This document shows positions 8,623-17,911 of a stretch of DNA of 64,000 nucleotides, one piece after another. This stretch comes from Janthinobacterium saanense (lineage in GTDB: Bacteria > Pseudomonadota > Gammaproteobacteria > Burkholderiales > Burkholderiaceae_D), in the NCBI RefSeq assembly GCF_014200675.1, contig NZ_JACHCI010000011.1, positions 1 to 64,000 of the forward strand, given 5' to 3'. The notes below the pieces were generated by a model. The model did not search any database and was not told where the DNA came from. It worked only from the letters and a program-made list of their open reading frames with translations. Position 1 is the first letter of the stretch. Each line of letters opens with the position of its first letter. The position numbers and the translations under genes were made by a program.

Positions 8623-9683
8623 ACACCGTTGCCGCCCCGCTGCGCGCGCACCGCGCCCTGCTGCTGATCGTATTGCCCTACGCCGCCGTGGCCGCCGCAC
8701 TGACAGGCCGCCTGCCGACGCCATTTGAGATCCTCAATGTAGTCGGTGGCTTCATCGTCGCCCTGCTGATTGGCCCCGTGCTGATGCTGTGCGGCTACGT
8801 CATCTATGTCATGGCCATGCTGCGCCCGGCGCGCCTGAGCCATTTCCTGTACCAGCAACTATGCCGCTACCTGGGCCAGGGACGCTTGCTGCGCGCCCTG
8901 CCGGTGCTATTGCTCACACCCTTGTTTACGGCCAGCTTCACCATCGTCAAAGCCGCCATTCCCCGCCTGCATCCCTACACCTGGGACAGCCGCCTCTCTG
9001 CCTGGGATATCGCCCTGCACGGCGGCCATGCACCCTGGCTGTGGCTGCAACCACTACTGGGCCACCCCTGGATCACCTGTCTGCTCAATTTCACGTATCA
9101 CCTGTGGTTTCTATTGCTGTACAGCGTGCTGTACTGGCAGTTCCTCGACATCCGCCGGCCCCAGCTGCGCATGCAATTCCTGCTCAGCTTTGTCCTCAGC
9201 TGCATCGTGCTGGGCAGCGTCGTGGCCGTGCTGTTCTCTTCCGTCGGTCCGTGCTATTACGGCCATCTGTACAGTAGCAATCCCTATGCCCCCCTGATGG
9301 CTTATCTGCACACGGCCAATCAGCAGCTACCCGTCTGGGCGCTGCCGGTGCAAGACATGCTGTGGCAAGGCTATCAAAGCCAGGGCGCCAGGGGCGAACT
9401 GGGCATCTCGGCCATGCCCAGCATCCATGTCGCCACGGCCATGCTGATGACGCTGCTGGGCTGGCGCGTCAACCGCGCCACTGGCATCGCTTTCTCCCTC
9501 TTCGCCGTGCTGATCATGCTCGGCTCCATCCACCTGGGCTGGCACTATGCGCTGGACGGCTATGTGGGTGCGGCCGGTGCGGCGCTGATCTGGCAACTGG
9601 TCGGTCTGGCGCTGGGCGCGCGCCGCAGCGCCGCGCCCGTGCCCATGCATGCAGCGCCAGCGATGAACAGGCTGCCATCATGA
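8619..9683 (+). CDS. PAP2-superfamily membrane phosphatase / phosphotransferase-like protein
   Basis: A 354-residue polytopic membrane protein (six or more hydrophobic segments). The PAP2 catalytic signatures are near the C-terminus: SAMPSIHVATA (PSGH-type motif, about residue 265) and HLGWHYALDGYVG (HxxxD motif). The form resembles the PAP2_3 group, which includes inositol-phosphotransferase-like enzymes; the substrate is likely a lipid phosphate or polyprenyl phosphate. Its start overlaps the preceding pilin stop and its stop overlaps the tadV start, so it is co-translated within the Tad operon. This is not a standard Tad gene. Confidence 0.8.
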   Translation: MNTVAAPLRAHRALLLIVLPYAAVAAALTGRLPTPFEILNVVGGFIVALLIGPVLMLCGYVIYVMAMLRPARLSHFLYQQLCRYLGQGRLLRALPVLLLTPLFTASFTIVKAAIPRLHPYTWDSRLSAWDIALHGGHAPWLWLQPLLGHPWITCLLNFTYHLWFLLLYSVLYWQFLDIRRPQLRMQFLLSFVLSCIVLGSVVAVLFSSVGPCYYGHLYSSNPYAPLMAYLHTANQQLPVWALPVQDMLWQGYQSQGARGELGISAMPSIHVATAMLMTLLGWRVNRATGIAFSLFAVLIMLGSIHLGWHYALDGYVGAAGAALIWQLVGLALGARRSAAPVPMHAAPAMNRLPS

Positions 9684-10267
9684 ATGCCCCTCTGCCCATG
9701 CTGCTGTGCCTGTCCATGCTGGCAGCGCTGCTGGGCACCGCCCTGTGGCACGACTTGCGCACGCGCCGCATCCCGAATCGCCTGGTGCTGCTGGGCACCC
9801 TGGCTGGCATCGCCCTGCATGCCAGCCTGTCTCCTGGCGCCGGACTGTTCGAAGTGCCGTTTGGCGGCCTGGGTTTCTTGCCGTCGCTGGCCGGCAGCGC
9901 CATCGGACTGAGCCTGCTGCTGCCCATGTATCTGCTGCGCGCACTGGGCGCCGGCGACGTCAAGCTGATGGCCATGTGCGGCGCCTTCCTCGGACCGCAA
10001 GCCACGCTGGAAGCCGTCCTGCTGACCTTGCTCAGCGGCGGCGTGCTGGCCCTTGCCGCCGCGCTGGCCGGACGCCGCTTGCGCCTGGTCTTGAAAAATA
10101 CTTATTACATGCTGTTGTCCGCCCTGCTGACCAGCATGGCCGGTGGCCCTGCCAGCATCACCGAGCCACCGGCCGCCACTGGCAGGCTGGCCTATGCCTT
10201 CGCCATCGCCAGCGGCACCGGCCTGCAGCTGCTGCTCAACTACCACCACCTGTGGCTCTGGCGCTGA
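9680..10267 (+). CDS. tadV: TadV/CpaA-type prepilin peptidase (A24)
   Basis: An integral membrane aspartyl protease of 195 residues that removes leader peptides from Flp prepilins. The two catalytic aspartates are visible at D25 (WHDLRTRRIPN) and D93 in the GAGDVKLMA motif. As in other TadV proteins there is no N-terminal methyltransferase/zinc domain like that of PilD, so any N-methylation of the pilin needs a separate enzyme. The next gene encodes a membrane methyltransferase-like protein. The ATG overlaps the PAP2 gene stop. Confidence 0.95.
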   Translation: MNAPLPMLLCLSMLAALLGTALWHDLRTRRIPNRLVLLGTLAGIALHASLSPGAGLFEVPFGGLGFLPSLAGSAIGLSLLLPMYLLRALGAGDVKLMAMCGAFLGPQATLEAVLLTLLSGGVLALAAALAGRRLRLVLKNTYYMLLSALLTSMAGGPASITEPPAATGRLAYAFAIASGTGLQLLLNYHHLWLWR

Positions 10268-10300
10268 CACGCCCAAGCACCCATCGACAAGGGAACGATC

Positions 10301-10921
10301 ATGGAAACCTTCGCCAATCTGCTAGCCTCACGGCGCGCCAGCCTCCTCACCGGCATCGCCATGGCCTGCCTGTGGGGCATCTTCGCCAGCGCCCACGTGC
10401 TCGCCTTCCTGCGCGGCGGCGACTGGAGCTACCTGCTGTTCTGCGGCGCAGAAACCCTGGCCGCCCTGTTCTTCATCGTACGCTCGCCACCCGTGAGCGT
10501 CTCGGCCGATAGCCGCGACTGGCTACTGGCCATCGGCGCCACCTTCGCGCCGTTTTTCTTCGCGCCGTCCGACATGGCGATCTGGCCAGGGGCACGCTAT
10601 CTGCTGGCCATCGGCAGCCTGCTGCAGATGGCGGGCCTGCTGTCGCTGAACCGCAGCTTCGGCCTGGTGGCAGCGCAGCGCACCATCAAGACGGGCGGCA
10701 TGTACCGCCTGGTACGCCATCCCGTGTATGCCAGTTACCTGGTGTCGTCGAGCGCCTACCTGCTGACCAATGCTTCGCCGAGCAATGGCGTGGTGTACAC
10801 GCTGGCCATGCTGATGCTGGTAGCACGGCTGCTGCGTGAAGAACGCTTCCTGGCGGCCGACGTGCGCTACCGCGTGTATATGCGGCAAGTGAAATACCGC
10901 TTGCTGCCCTTGATTTTCTAA
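10301..10921 (+). CDS. Isoprenylcysteine carboxyl methyltransferase (ICMT)-like membrane protein
   Basis: A 206-residue polytopic membrane protein with about five hydrophobic segments. The C-terminal half holds the ICMT/phospholipid methyltransferase pattern: TGGMYRLVRHPVYASYLV, a hydrophobic segment, then LLREERFL with the conserved Glu pair and Arg, which bind S-adenosylmethionine in this superfamily. It lies 33 bases after tadV within the Tad operon. The family methylates varied small or protein carboxyl and amine groups, so the substrate cannot be read from sequence. Given its place beside a prepilin peptidase lacking a methyltransferase domain, pilin methylation is a reasonable hypothesis. 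Confidence 0.85.
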   Translation: METFANLLASRRASLLTGIAMACLWGIFASAHVLAFLRGGDWSYLLFCGAETLAALFFIVRSPPVSVSADSRDWLLAIGATFAPFFFAPSDMAIWPGARYLLAIGSLLQMAGLLSLNRSFGLVAAQRTIKTGGMYRLVRHPVYASYLVSSSAYLLTNASPSNGVVYTLAMLMLVARLLREERFLAADVRYRVYMRQVKYRLLPLIF

Positions 10922-10956
10922 ATTCGCCACCAGCCCGGGAACAAGGAGCAACCATC

Positions 10957-12303
10957 ATGCCCGACAATTATCCAGAAGCGCCAGCGGACGGCAGCGTCAT
11001 GCCCGCCGCCATGCGCGCACCGCGCAACGTGGCCGACACCGGCCTGCCGTTCCTGTTTCTCGTGGAATTGCTGATGAAGGTGATCTTCCAGCGCGGCCAG
11101 ATCGGCCTGCCCGCACTGTCGGCCCACGTCAAGCTGGGAGCCGGCGTGCTCGAACCGCTGCTGGCCTTCATGCGCGCCGAAAAGCTGTGCGAGGTCCAGC
11201 GCAACGGCAACAGCGGCACCGACGCCGACCTGCATTACCACCTGGTCGACCAGGGAAGGCTGCGCGCTGCCGACTACCTGCGGCGCAATGCCTACAGCGG
11301 CCCTGCGCCCGTTACCCTGGCCGACTACAGCGCCCAGGTCCAGGCACAAAGCGTGGCGCGCATGCAGGTCACGCGCGACATCGTGCAACTGCAGTTCGCC
11401 GAGGTGGTCGTCGACCCACAGATATTGGAGCAGCTGGGCTGCGCCATGAATTCCGGCCGCGCGCTATTCCTGCATGGCCCGGCCGGCAGCGGCAAGACCT
11501 ATCTGGCTGAACGCCTGCACGGTTTGCTCAGCGGCGCCATCGCCCTGCCGTATGCAGTGATGGTCGATGGCGAAGTGCTGCCCTTTCTCGATCCCATGCT
11601 GCATACCCTGGCCAGCAATGCGCCCCTGCCGCCCGATCCGCGCTGGGTGCGCGCCCTGCGCCCCACCGTGCTGACAGGCGGCGAACTGACGCTCGACATG
11701 CTGGACCTGCAATTCGATCCCGGCTCGCGCCTGTACCAGGCGCCGCCGCACTTAAAAGCCAACAACGGCATCTTCATCATCGATGACCTGGGCCGCCAGC
11801 GCTGCTCACCGGTAGAACTGATGAACCGCTGGATCGTGCCGATGGCGCGCCGCGTCGATTACCTGTCGCTGCATACAGGTTACAAGTTCCCCGTGCCCTT
11901 CGACGTGATCGTGGTGTTTTCCTCGAACATGGCGCCGCAGCACCTGGCCGATGACTCCTTTTTGCGCAGGATAGGCTACAAGATCCATGTCGGCGCATTG
12001 AGCGGCCAGCAGTACGAAACCGTGTTCCGCCATGTCTGCCAGCAATTCGGCATGGAATTCAACCATGCCGTCTACGACTCCCTGCTGCAGCTGCACGGCC
12101 AGCAGGGACGCCAGTTGCTGGCCTGCTACCCACGCGACATCCTGGCCCAGTTATGTGATGTCGCGCGCTATGACAGCCGTACGCCGCGGCTGGAGATCAA
12201 GACCCTGCGCTGGGCGTGGGATAACTATTTCGGCACCGCCGATGGCAGCGACGGCATCCAGAACGGACCGGCTGTGGTCCAGCATGAAGGAGTATCAAAA
12301 TGA
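10957..12303 (+). CDS. AAA+ ATPase of the Tad locus
   Basis: A 448-residue soluble protein. The N-terminal part (about 25-120) looks like a winged-helix-like region (GLPALSAHVKLGAGVLEPLL...LVDQGRLRAADYL). The AAA+ core has Walker A GPAGSGKT (about 173-180), Walker B IFIIDDLGRQ (about 273-282) and an arginine-rich sensor region (SFLRRIGYK). It is distinct from the TadA secretion ATPase farther on. AAA+ proteins at this position occur in some Burkholderiales Tad loci, but their role is unknown to me. The last bases overlap the cpaB start (ATGA). Confidence 0.85.
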   Translation: MPDNYPEAPADGSVMPAAMRAPRNVADTGLPFLFLVELLMKVIFQRGQIGLPALSAHVKLGAGVLEPLLAFMRAEKLCEVQRNGNSGTDADLHYHLVDQGRLRAADYLRRNAYSGPAPVTLADYSAQVQAQSVARMQVTRDIVQLQFAEVVVDPQILEQLGCAMNSGRALFLHGPAGSGKTYLAERLHGLLSGAIALPYAVMVDGEVLPFLDPMLHTLASNAPLPPDPRWVRALRPTVLTGGELTLDMLDLQFDPGSRLYQAPPHLKANNGIFIIDDLGRQRCSPVELMNRWIVPMARRVDYLSLHTGYKFPVPFDVIVVFSSNMAPQHLADDSFLRRIGYKIHVGALSGQQYETVFRHVCQQFGMEFNHAVYDSLLQLHGQQGRQLLACYPRDILAQLCDVARYDSRTPRLEIKTLRWAWDNYFGTADGSDGIQNGPAVVQHEGVSK

Positions 12304-13133
12304 GAAACACACGCGCTATAACGATGATGGCCTTTGCGGTCATCCTGGCGTTCGTGGCTGTCATCGTGGCCGCGCGCTGGATCAATGCCCAGGCATCGGG
12401 CAATACCAACAAGGTGGCAGTCGCGCTGGTCGATATCAGCCTGGGCGCGCGCATCTCGCCCGAGATGGTGCGCATGGTGGACTGGCCTGCCAACGCCTTG
12501 CCGCCCGGCGCCATCAATGACGCCAAGCTGCTCGACGCGCGCGTCACGCGCACCAGCATCCAGCACGGCGAAGCCATCATGGAAAGCAAGCTGGCGCCAC
12601 CGGGCACGCAGGGTGGCTTGTCGGCGGTCGTCGGCGAAGGCAAGCGGGCCATGACGGTGCGCGTCAACGACGTGGTGGGCGTGGCCGGTTTCGCCCTGCC
12701 CGGCAATTACGTCGACATCCTGGTCAATACCCAGGATGAAATGGCCAAGAACGGCAGCGGGCGCGATCCCAGTATTTCAAAAATCGTGCTCGAACGCATA
12801 CTGGTGCTGGCCATCGCCCAGGAGTCGAACCGTGACGACACCAAGCCCAAGGTGGTCAATGCCGTCACCCTGGAACTGACGCCGGAACAGGCCGAAAAAC
12901 TGGACCTGGCGCGCAGCGTGGGCACGCTCTCGCTGGTGCTGCGCAACCAGATCGAGGACAAGCCGGTCAACACGGACGGTGCGACCAAGACCAGCCTGCT
13001 CGACGCCAAACTGGTGGTGCCCCACCTGGCCCCCGTCGCCCGCCCTGTCATGCACCGCCGTGTGGCGCAAGCGCCAGCCGGACCGCAAGTCGATGTCATC
13101 AAGGGACTGGAACGCAGTTCCCAACAATTCTGA
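12300..13133 (+). CDS. cpaB: Flp pilus assembly protein CpaB/RcpC
   Basis: A 277-residue periplasmic protein anchored by one N-terminal segment (about 7-27). An SAF domain (VAVALVDISLGARISPEMV...ARVTRTSIQHGEAIMESKL, about 38-100) is followed by the RcpC domain (GKRAMTVRVNDVVGVAGFALPGNYVDIL). It is thought to link the inner membrane platform with the secretin and peptidoglycan. The start overlaps the AAA+ gene stop. It precedes the secretin gene as in most Tad operons. Confidence 0.95.
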   Translation: MRNTRAITMMAFAVILAFVAVIVAARWINAQASGNTNKVAVALVDISLGARISPEMVRMVDWPANALPPGAINDAKLLDARVTRTSIQHGEAIMESKLAPPGTQGGLSAVVGEGKRAMTVRVNDVVGVAGFALPGNYVDILVNTQDEMAKNGSGRDPSISKIVLERILVLAIAQESNRDDTKPKVVNAVTLELTPEQAEKLDLARSVGTLSLVLRNQIEDKPVNTDGATKTSLLDAKLVVPHLAPVARPVMHRRVAQAPAGPQVDVIKGLERSSQQF

Positions 13134-13164
13134 ATAACCCGATCCGTATTACGAGGAGCATGCC

Positions 13165-14976
13165 ATGAGTACCATGAGCAATCAGAGCACAGCAAACGCG
13201 AGCCGCATCCTGCGCATGGCCCTCGCCATCGCCGCCATCGGCGTACTGGTCCCGGCAGCCTATGCCGACACGGCCGCGCCGGCCACCTCGCCTGGGCTGT
13301 CGCCGACACCGCCCGGTGCCAGCACACCGGCGGCAGCGCCGGCGGCAGCACCGCCCAGAATGGTGCGCCGCGCGCCGCGCATGAAAGCCATGCCGCAGCA
13401 AGCCATGCTGGACAATGCCGGCGGTCATGCCGACATGGCCAGGAACATGGCCCTGGCCGAGGGCAAGTCGACCCTGATGCACCTGCCCTTTCCCGTGGCG
13501 CGCGTCTCGGTGGGCGATCCACGCATCGCCGACGTGATCCTGCTCAATACCACCGATGTGTATTTGCTGGGCAAATCCGTGGGCACGACCAATCTGATCG
13601 TCTGGAACCGCAGCAATGAGGCGACCATCATCGACCTGGCCGTCAGCATCGATTGCAGCCTGCTGCAGGCGCGCCTGGCCGAACTGCTGCCGACTGAAAA
13701 AGACTTGCACGTGACGGTGGCGGGCGACACCCTGATACTGACGGGTATGGTCAGCGATGTCGTCAAGGCCGACCAGGCCGTCTCGCTGGCAAATGCCTAT
13801 GCCCAGCGTGGTTCGCGGCCGGCCGCTGGCGCCACCATGGGTGCGCCGCCTGCCGCCGTCACGGCCAGCGCCGCGCCCGATCCTTCCGGCGGGCCATCGG
13901 CTTCGCCGCGCGTGATCAATCTGCTGTCGATCGCCGCACCGCAGCAGGTGATGCTGGAAGTCAAAGTGGCGGAAGTATCGAAAACCCTGGTCGACCAACT
14001 GGGCGCCAACCTGGGCCTGAACAAGACCATCGGTAGCTGGACCTATTCCATCCTGTCCAACCTGCTCAGTAATAACCCCAGCAGCATAGGCGCCACCAAT
14101 AACCGCAACGGCAACTTCCTCGGCCTCGATGCGCAGAAGCACGATGGCCTGATCAAGGTGCTGGCCGAACCGAACATCATGGCCATCAGCGGCCAGGAAG
14201 CCAGTTTCCTGGCCGGTGGAAAAATCTTCATTCCGGTCAGCCAGACCAACACGGGTGGCGCGCCCACGATTACGCTGGAAGAAAAAGAATTCGGCATCGC
14301 CGTGAAATTCACGCCCACCGTGCTCGATGGCGGGCGCATCAACCTGAAGGTGGCGCCGGAAGTGTCCGACCTGAACAAGGAAGGCATAGGCATCACCGCC
14401 ACAGGCAGCACGGCCACCGCCATCCTGCCTTCGTTTACCACCCGGCGCGCCACCACCACGGTGCAGCTGCTCGATGGCCAGAGCTTCGCCATCGGCGGCC
14501 TGATCAAGAACAATGTGACCAGCAATATCAAGGCCTTGCCTGGCCTGGGCGAAGTGCCCGTGCTGGGCGCCCTGTTCCGCAGCACGGACTTCCAGACGGA
14601 CCGCACGGAACTGGTCTTCATCATTACGCCGCACCTGGTAAAACCCCTGCCGCCCGACTACAAGCTGCCCACCGATCCCTATGTGGAACCCACGCGCGGC
14701 GACATGATGCTGGGAGGAAAAATGGAAGGCAAGGCAGTGGCCACCGCACCGGCGCCAGCGCCAGCCTCGGCTCCTGCACCAGCACCGATGCCCATGCCAG
14801 CGCCAGTGCCTGTCTCGCTGGCGCCTGCCACCGCACCCGCCATGCCGGTGCCAACGGCAGCGCCAGCAGCTGCGCCTAGCCCCGCGGTGATGGCAGACAG
14901 CGTGCCGCAATACCGCGCCGTTCCCAAAGCCGATATGGCCACGCCACCGCTCAACGTCGTCGACGACCTCAAATAG
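13165..14976 (+). CDS. cpaC: Tad secretin CpaC/RcpA
   Basis: The outer-membrane channel of the Tad system, 603 residues. A signal peptide (about 15-34, ending AYA) is followed by the pilus-assembly N-terminal domain (about 95-180), a BON-like segment, and the secretin core (about 245-500). The secretin signature is at VPVLGALFRSTDFQTDRTEL and FIITPHLVKPL. The last 90 residues are very rich in Ala and Pro (about 525-580), an unusual low-complexity tail. A clear ribosome-binding site (GAGGAG) precedes the ATG. Confidence 0.95.
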   Translation: MSTMSNQSTANASRILRMALAIAAIGVLVPAAYADTAAPATSPGLSPTPPGASTPAAAPAAAPPRMVRRAPRMKAMPQQAMLDNAGGHADMARNMALAEGKSTLMHLPFPVARVSVGDPRIADVILLNTTDVYLLGKSVGTTNLIVWNRSNEATIIDLAVSIDCSLLQARLAELLPTEKDLHVTVAGDTLILTGMVSDVVKADQAVSLANAYAQRGSRPAAGATMGAPPAAVTASAAPDPSGGPSASPRVINLLSIAAPQQVMLEVKVAEVSKTLVDQLGANLGLNKTIGSWTYSILSNLLSNNPSSIGATNNRNGNFLGLDAQKHDGLIKVLAEPNIMAISGQEASFLAGGKIFIPVSQTNTGGAPTITLEEKEFGIAVKFTPTVLDGGRINLKVAPEVSDLNKEGIGITATGSTATAILPSFTTRRATTTVQLLDGQSFAIGGLIKNNVTSNIKALPGLGEVPVLGALFRSTDFQTDRTELVFIITPHLVKPLPPDYKLPTDPYVEPTRGDMMLGGKMEGKAVATAPAPAPASAPAPAPMPMPAPVPVSLAPATAPAMPVPTAAPAAAPSPAVMADSVPQYRAVPKADMATPPLNVVDDLK

Positions 14977-14986
14977 GAGCTCCACC

Positions 14987-15277
14987 ATGAAAACCCCGTT
15001 CATCCCCCTTGCCCGCTGCTTGCTGGGCGCCTTGTCCATCGCCGTGCTCGCTGGCTGTGCCGCCACCACCACGCCGGTGCTCGACAGCCATTTCGGCGAA
15101 ACCGTCGCGCTGCTGCGGCAACAGCAGATCCTGTATCCGAATGCCGCCTACAACCCCAACCCGGTACTCGGTCTCGATGGCAAGGCCGCCATCAGCGGCT
15201 ACAAGCTGTATCAAAAATCGTATAACGCGCCCGACCCTTTGCCTGACGTGCTGACGATAGGCGTGAGCAAAAACTGA
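14987..15277 (+). CDS. Small Tad-locus lipoprotein
   Basis: A 96-residue protein with a lipoprotein signal peptide: hydrophobic segment 10-23 and lipobox LAGC (lipidated Cys about residue 24). The mature part is short, with a PVLDSHFGETVALLRQQQI segment. It lies 10 bases after the secretin gene and shortly before tadZ, where a pilotin or secretin-associated lipoprotein (CpaD/RcpB-like in position) is expected. The sequence alone does not prove a pilotin role. Confidence 0.8.
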   Translation: MKTPFIPLARCLLGALSIAVLAGCAATTTPVLDSHFGETVALLRQQQILYPNAAYNPNPVLGLDGKAAISGYKLYQKSYNAPDPLPDVLTIGVSKN

Positions 15278-15312
15278 TCGTTCGCCTTCCCCATCCACAG
15301 CCGGAGCATGCC

Positions 15313-16503
15313 GTGAAAATCTTTATTATCTCCAGTAACGAAAAAGAACTGTCCGGCATCGCGGCGCTGCTGCACGAGCGCCACGCCGGCGACGATATCG
15401 ACAGCGCCATCGGCAGCCTGGAACGGCTGTCCGGTACGGCAGAAATGGCAGCGCCCGACGTGCTGCTGCTGGCCCAAGCGGAGATCAGCGAGGCAGACCT
15501 GGCACGCATCGAGCGCCTCGCCAGCCGCCTGCCCGGCATGGCCATCATTGTGCAATGCCAGCAGCAGGGCGCCGATTTCCTGCGGCTGGCCATGCGTGCC
15601 GGCGTGCGTGAAGTACTGCCATCCCATCATCCCGGCGCGGCGCTCGACGCGGCGCTGCAGCGCATGGTGGACAAGAGTGCGCAACAGAGGCAAAGCAAGG
15701 GCCAGGTGATCGCCCTGGCGTCATGCAAGGGTGGCAGCGGCGCCACGTTCATCGCGGCCAACCTGGCCTATGCGCTGGCGCAGGAAAACCAGCGCGTGGC
15801 GCTGTTCGACCTGAACCTGCAATTTGGCGACGCCGCGCTATTTGTCTCGGATCAAAAACCGGCAGCCACCCTGTCGCACGTAGCGCAGCAGATACACCGG
15901 CTCGATATTTCCTTCCTGGCCGCCAGCATGCTGCAGGTGACGCCGAACTTCAGCATCCTGGCAGCGCCGGAAGATCCGGCCCATGCCAGCGACGTCAAGC
16001 CGGAACATATCGACCAGCTGCTGCATCTGGCACGCCAGCACTATGACTTCATCGTGCTCGACCTGGGCCGCGGCCTCGATGCGATCAGCGTGCGCGCACT
16101 GGACCAGGCCGACATCATCTGCCCCGTGATGCAGGCGACCCTGCCCTACATCCGCGATGGCAAGCGCCTGCTGCAGGCATTCGCGGCGCTGGAATACCCG
16201 GACAGCAAGATCCGGCTGATCCTGAACCGCTATACGGGCAGCGATGAAATCCGCGGGCGCGACCTGGAGGATGCCTATGGGCAGCGCATCTTCCACACCA
16301 TGCCGAACCACTATGCGGCGGCGGCGGCCTCGGTGAACCAGGGCGTGCCGGTGCTGAAACTGGCGCCAGGCAGTCCCCTGTCCAAATCACTGAAAGCGTG
16401 TGCGCGCACCTTGAGCGGCACGCGCGCCAACAGCGCACCGGGACTGCTGACGCGTTTATTCCAGCGCAAACAGTCCATACAACTTCGAGGGGAAACAGCA
16501 TGA
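15313..16503 (+). CDS. tadZ: TadZ/CpaE pilus localisation ATPase
   Basis: A 396-residue protein with an atypical receiver-like N-terminus (about 1-125) and a MinD/ParA-type ATPase domain (about 135-370). The deviant Walker A reads CKGGSGATF, with Ala where ParA-type proteins have Lys, as in other CpaE/TadZ proteins. TadZ places the pilus assembly site in the cell. I chose the GTG at 15313: GGAG lies six bases upstream and no in-frame ATG is near. The stop overlaps the tadA start (ATGA). Confidence 0.94.
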   Translation: MKIFIISSNEKELSGIAALLHERHAGDDIDSAIGSLERLSGTAEMAAPDVLLLAQAEISEADLARIERLASRLPGMAIIVQCQQQGADFLRLAMRAGVREVLPSHHPGAALDAALQRMVDKSAQQRQSKGQVIALASCKGGSGATFIAANLAYALAQENQRVALFDLNLQFGDAALFVSDQKPAATLSHVAQQIHRLDISFLAASMLQVTPNFSILAAPEDPAHASDVKPEHIDQLLHLARQHYDFIVLDLGRGLDAISVRALDQADIICPVMQATLPYIRDGKRLLQAFAALEYPDSKIRLILNRYTGSDEIRGRDLEDAYGQRIFHTMPNHYAAAAASVNQGVPVLKLAPGSPLSKSLKACARTLSGTRANSAPGLLTRLFQRKQSIQLRGETA

Positions 16504-17900
16504 GCACCGATATCAATAGCGGCAACGGCAACCCCAGCCTGCGCGAACGGCTGGGCAGCGCCAGCCTGCCCAACGGGCACGTACCGTCTTTCAGCGCCAC
16601 GCGCGCCGGCACCGGCGCCGGCGACAATCCCGCCTACCAGGAACTCAAGCAGCATGTGCACCAGGCACTGCTCGACCGGATCGACCTGGAAGGCATGCAG
16701 CGGCTGTCGCAGGAACAAATACGCGAAGACTTGAAAATCCTGGTCGGCCGCCTGCTGGAAGAAGACAATGTGGTGATCAACGATCTGGAACGGCGCACGC
16801 TGGTGCGCGATATCCAGGATGAGGTACTGGGCCTGGGACCGCTGGAGCCGCTGCTGAACGATCCCAGCGTGTCCGATATCCTCGTCAACAGCTACCGCCA
16901 GGTGTATGTCGAACGCAATGGCCAGCTCGAGCTGAGCGATATCCGCTTTACCGACGATGCGCATCTGATGAAGATCATCGACAAGATCGTCTCGCGCGTG
17001 GGCCGGCGTATCGACGAGTCCAGCCCCATGGTCGATGCGCGCCTGCCCGACGGTTCGCGCGTGAACGCCATCATTCCGCCGCTGGCCATCGATGGCCCTG
17101 TGATGTCGATACGGCGCTTCTCGGCCCAGCCGCTGCGCCTGGCCGACCTGGTCGAACTGCACAGCCTGACGGCCGAAATGGCGCAGATACTGCAAGGCCT
17201 GGGCAAGGCCAAGATCAATATCCTGATCTCGGGCGGCACCGGCAGCGGCAAGACCACCATGCTCAATGCGATTTCAGGCTTCGTCAGCGCCAGCGAGCGC
17301 ATCGTCACCATCGAAGACGCGGCCGAACTGCAGATGCAGCAGCCGCACGTGGTACGGCTGGAAACGCGCCCCGCCAATATCGAGGGCAAGGGCGAAGTGA
17401 CGCAGCGCGCGCTGGTGCGCAATGCGCTGCGCATGCGGCCGGACCGCATCATCCTGGGCGAGGTGCGCGGCGCCGAAGCGCTCGACATGCTGCAAGCGAT
17501 GAATACCGGCCACGAAGGGTCGATGGCCACCATCCACGCCAACACCGCGCGCGACGCGCTGACACGCCTGGAAAACATGATCAGCATGGCGGCGGCCATG
17601 CTGCCAGGCAAAGCCATGCGCCAGCAGATCAGTGCCGCCATCAGCGTCGTCATACAAGTGGCGCGGCTGACGGACGGCAAGCGCAAGGTAGTGGCGATCC
17701 AGGAAATCACCGGCATGGAGGGGGAGATGATCACGATGCAGGAAATTTTCACCTTCCAGCAGACGGGCATCGCCCAGGATGGCACGGTCAACGGCCACTT
17801 TCAGGCCAGCGGCGTGCGGCCGCACTTCCTTGAACGCCTGCGCGCGTTTGGCGTGAGCGTGCCGGAAAGCCTGTTCGATCCCAGCCGCCAATACCATTGA
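16500..17900 (+). CDS. tadA: TadA/CpaF secretion ATPase
   Basis: The hexameric ATPase that drives Flp pilus assembly, 466 residues. The N-terminal domain is followed by the GspE-type core with Walker [12 protein letters not shown] (about 245), the Asp box [11 protein letters not shown], Walker [12 protein letters not shown] and the His box [12 protein letters not shown]. The ATG overlaps the tadZ stop. It is the most conserved gene of the locus and looks intact. Confidence 0.97.
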   Translation: MSTDINSGNGNPSLRERLGSASLPNGHVPSFSATRAGTGAGDNPAYQELKQHVHQALLDRIDLEGMQRLSQEQIREDLKILVGRLLEEDNVVINDLERRTLVRDIQDEVLGLGPLEPLLNDPSVSDILVNSYRQVYVERNGQLELSDIRFTDDAHLMKIIDKIVSRVGRRIDESSPMVDARLPDGSRVNAIIPPLAIDGPVMSIRRFSAQPLRLADLVELHSLTAEMAQILQGLGKAKINILISGGTGSGKTTMLNAISGFVSASERIVTIEDAAELQMQQPHVVRLETRPANIEGKGEVTQRALVRNALRMRPDRIILGEVRGAEALDMLQAMNTGHEGSMATIHANTARDALTRLENMISMAAAMLPGKAMRQQISAAISVVIQVARLTDGKRKVVAIQEITGMEGEMITMQEIFTFQQTGIAQDGTVNGHFQASGVRPHFLERLRAFGVSVPESLFDPSRQYH

Positions 17901-17911
17901 GGGGAAGCGCC

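Noticed and set aside
14740..14890. Tandem repeat-like GC-rich DNA at the secretin 3' end
   Set aside because: It is codon-level repetition of Ala/Pro in the coding frame, not a separate DNA repeat element.
13099..15072. 657-codon open frame on the minus strand opposite the secretin gene
   Set aside because: It is a shadow of the high-GC secretin and lipoprotein genes; His/Gly/Arg-rich product with no domain.
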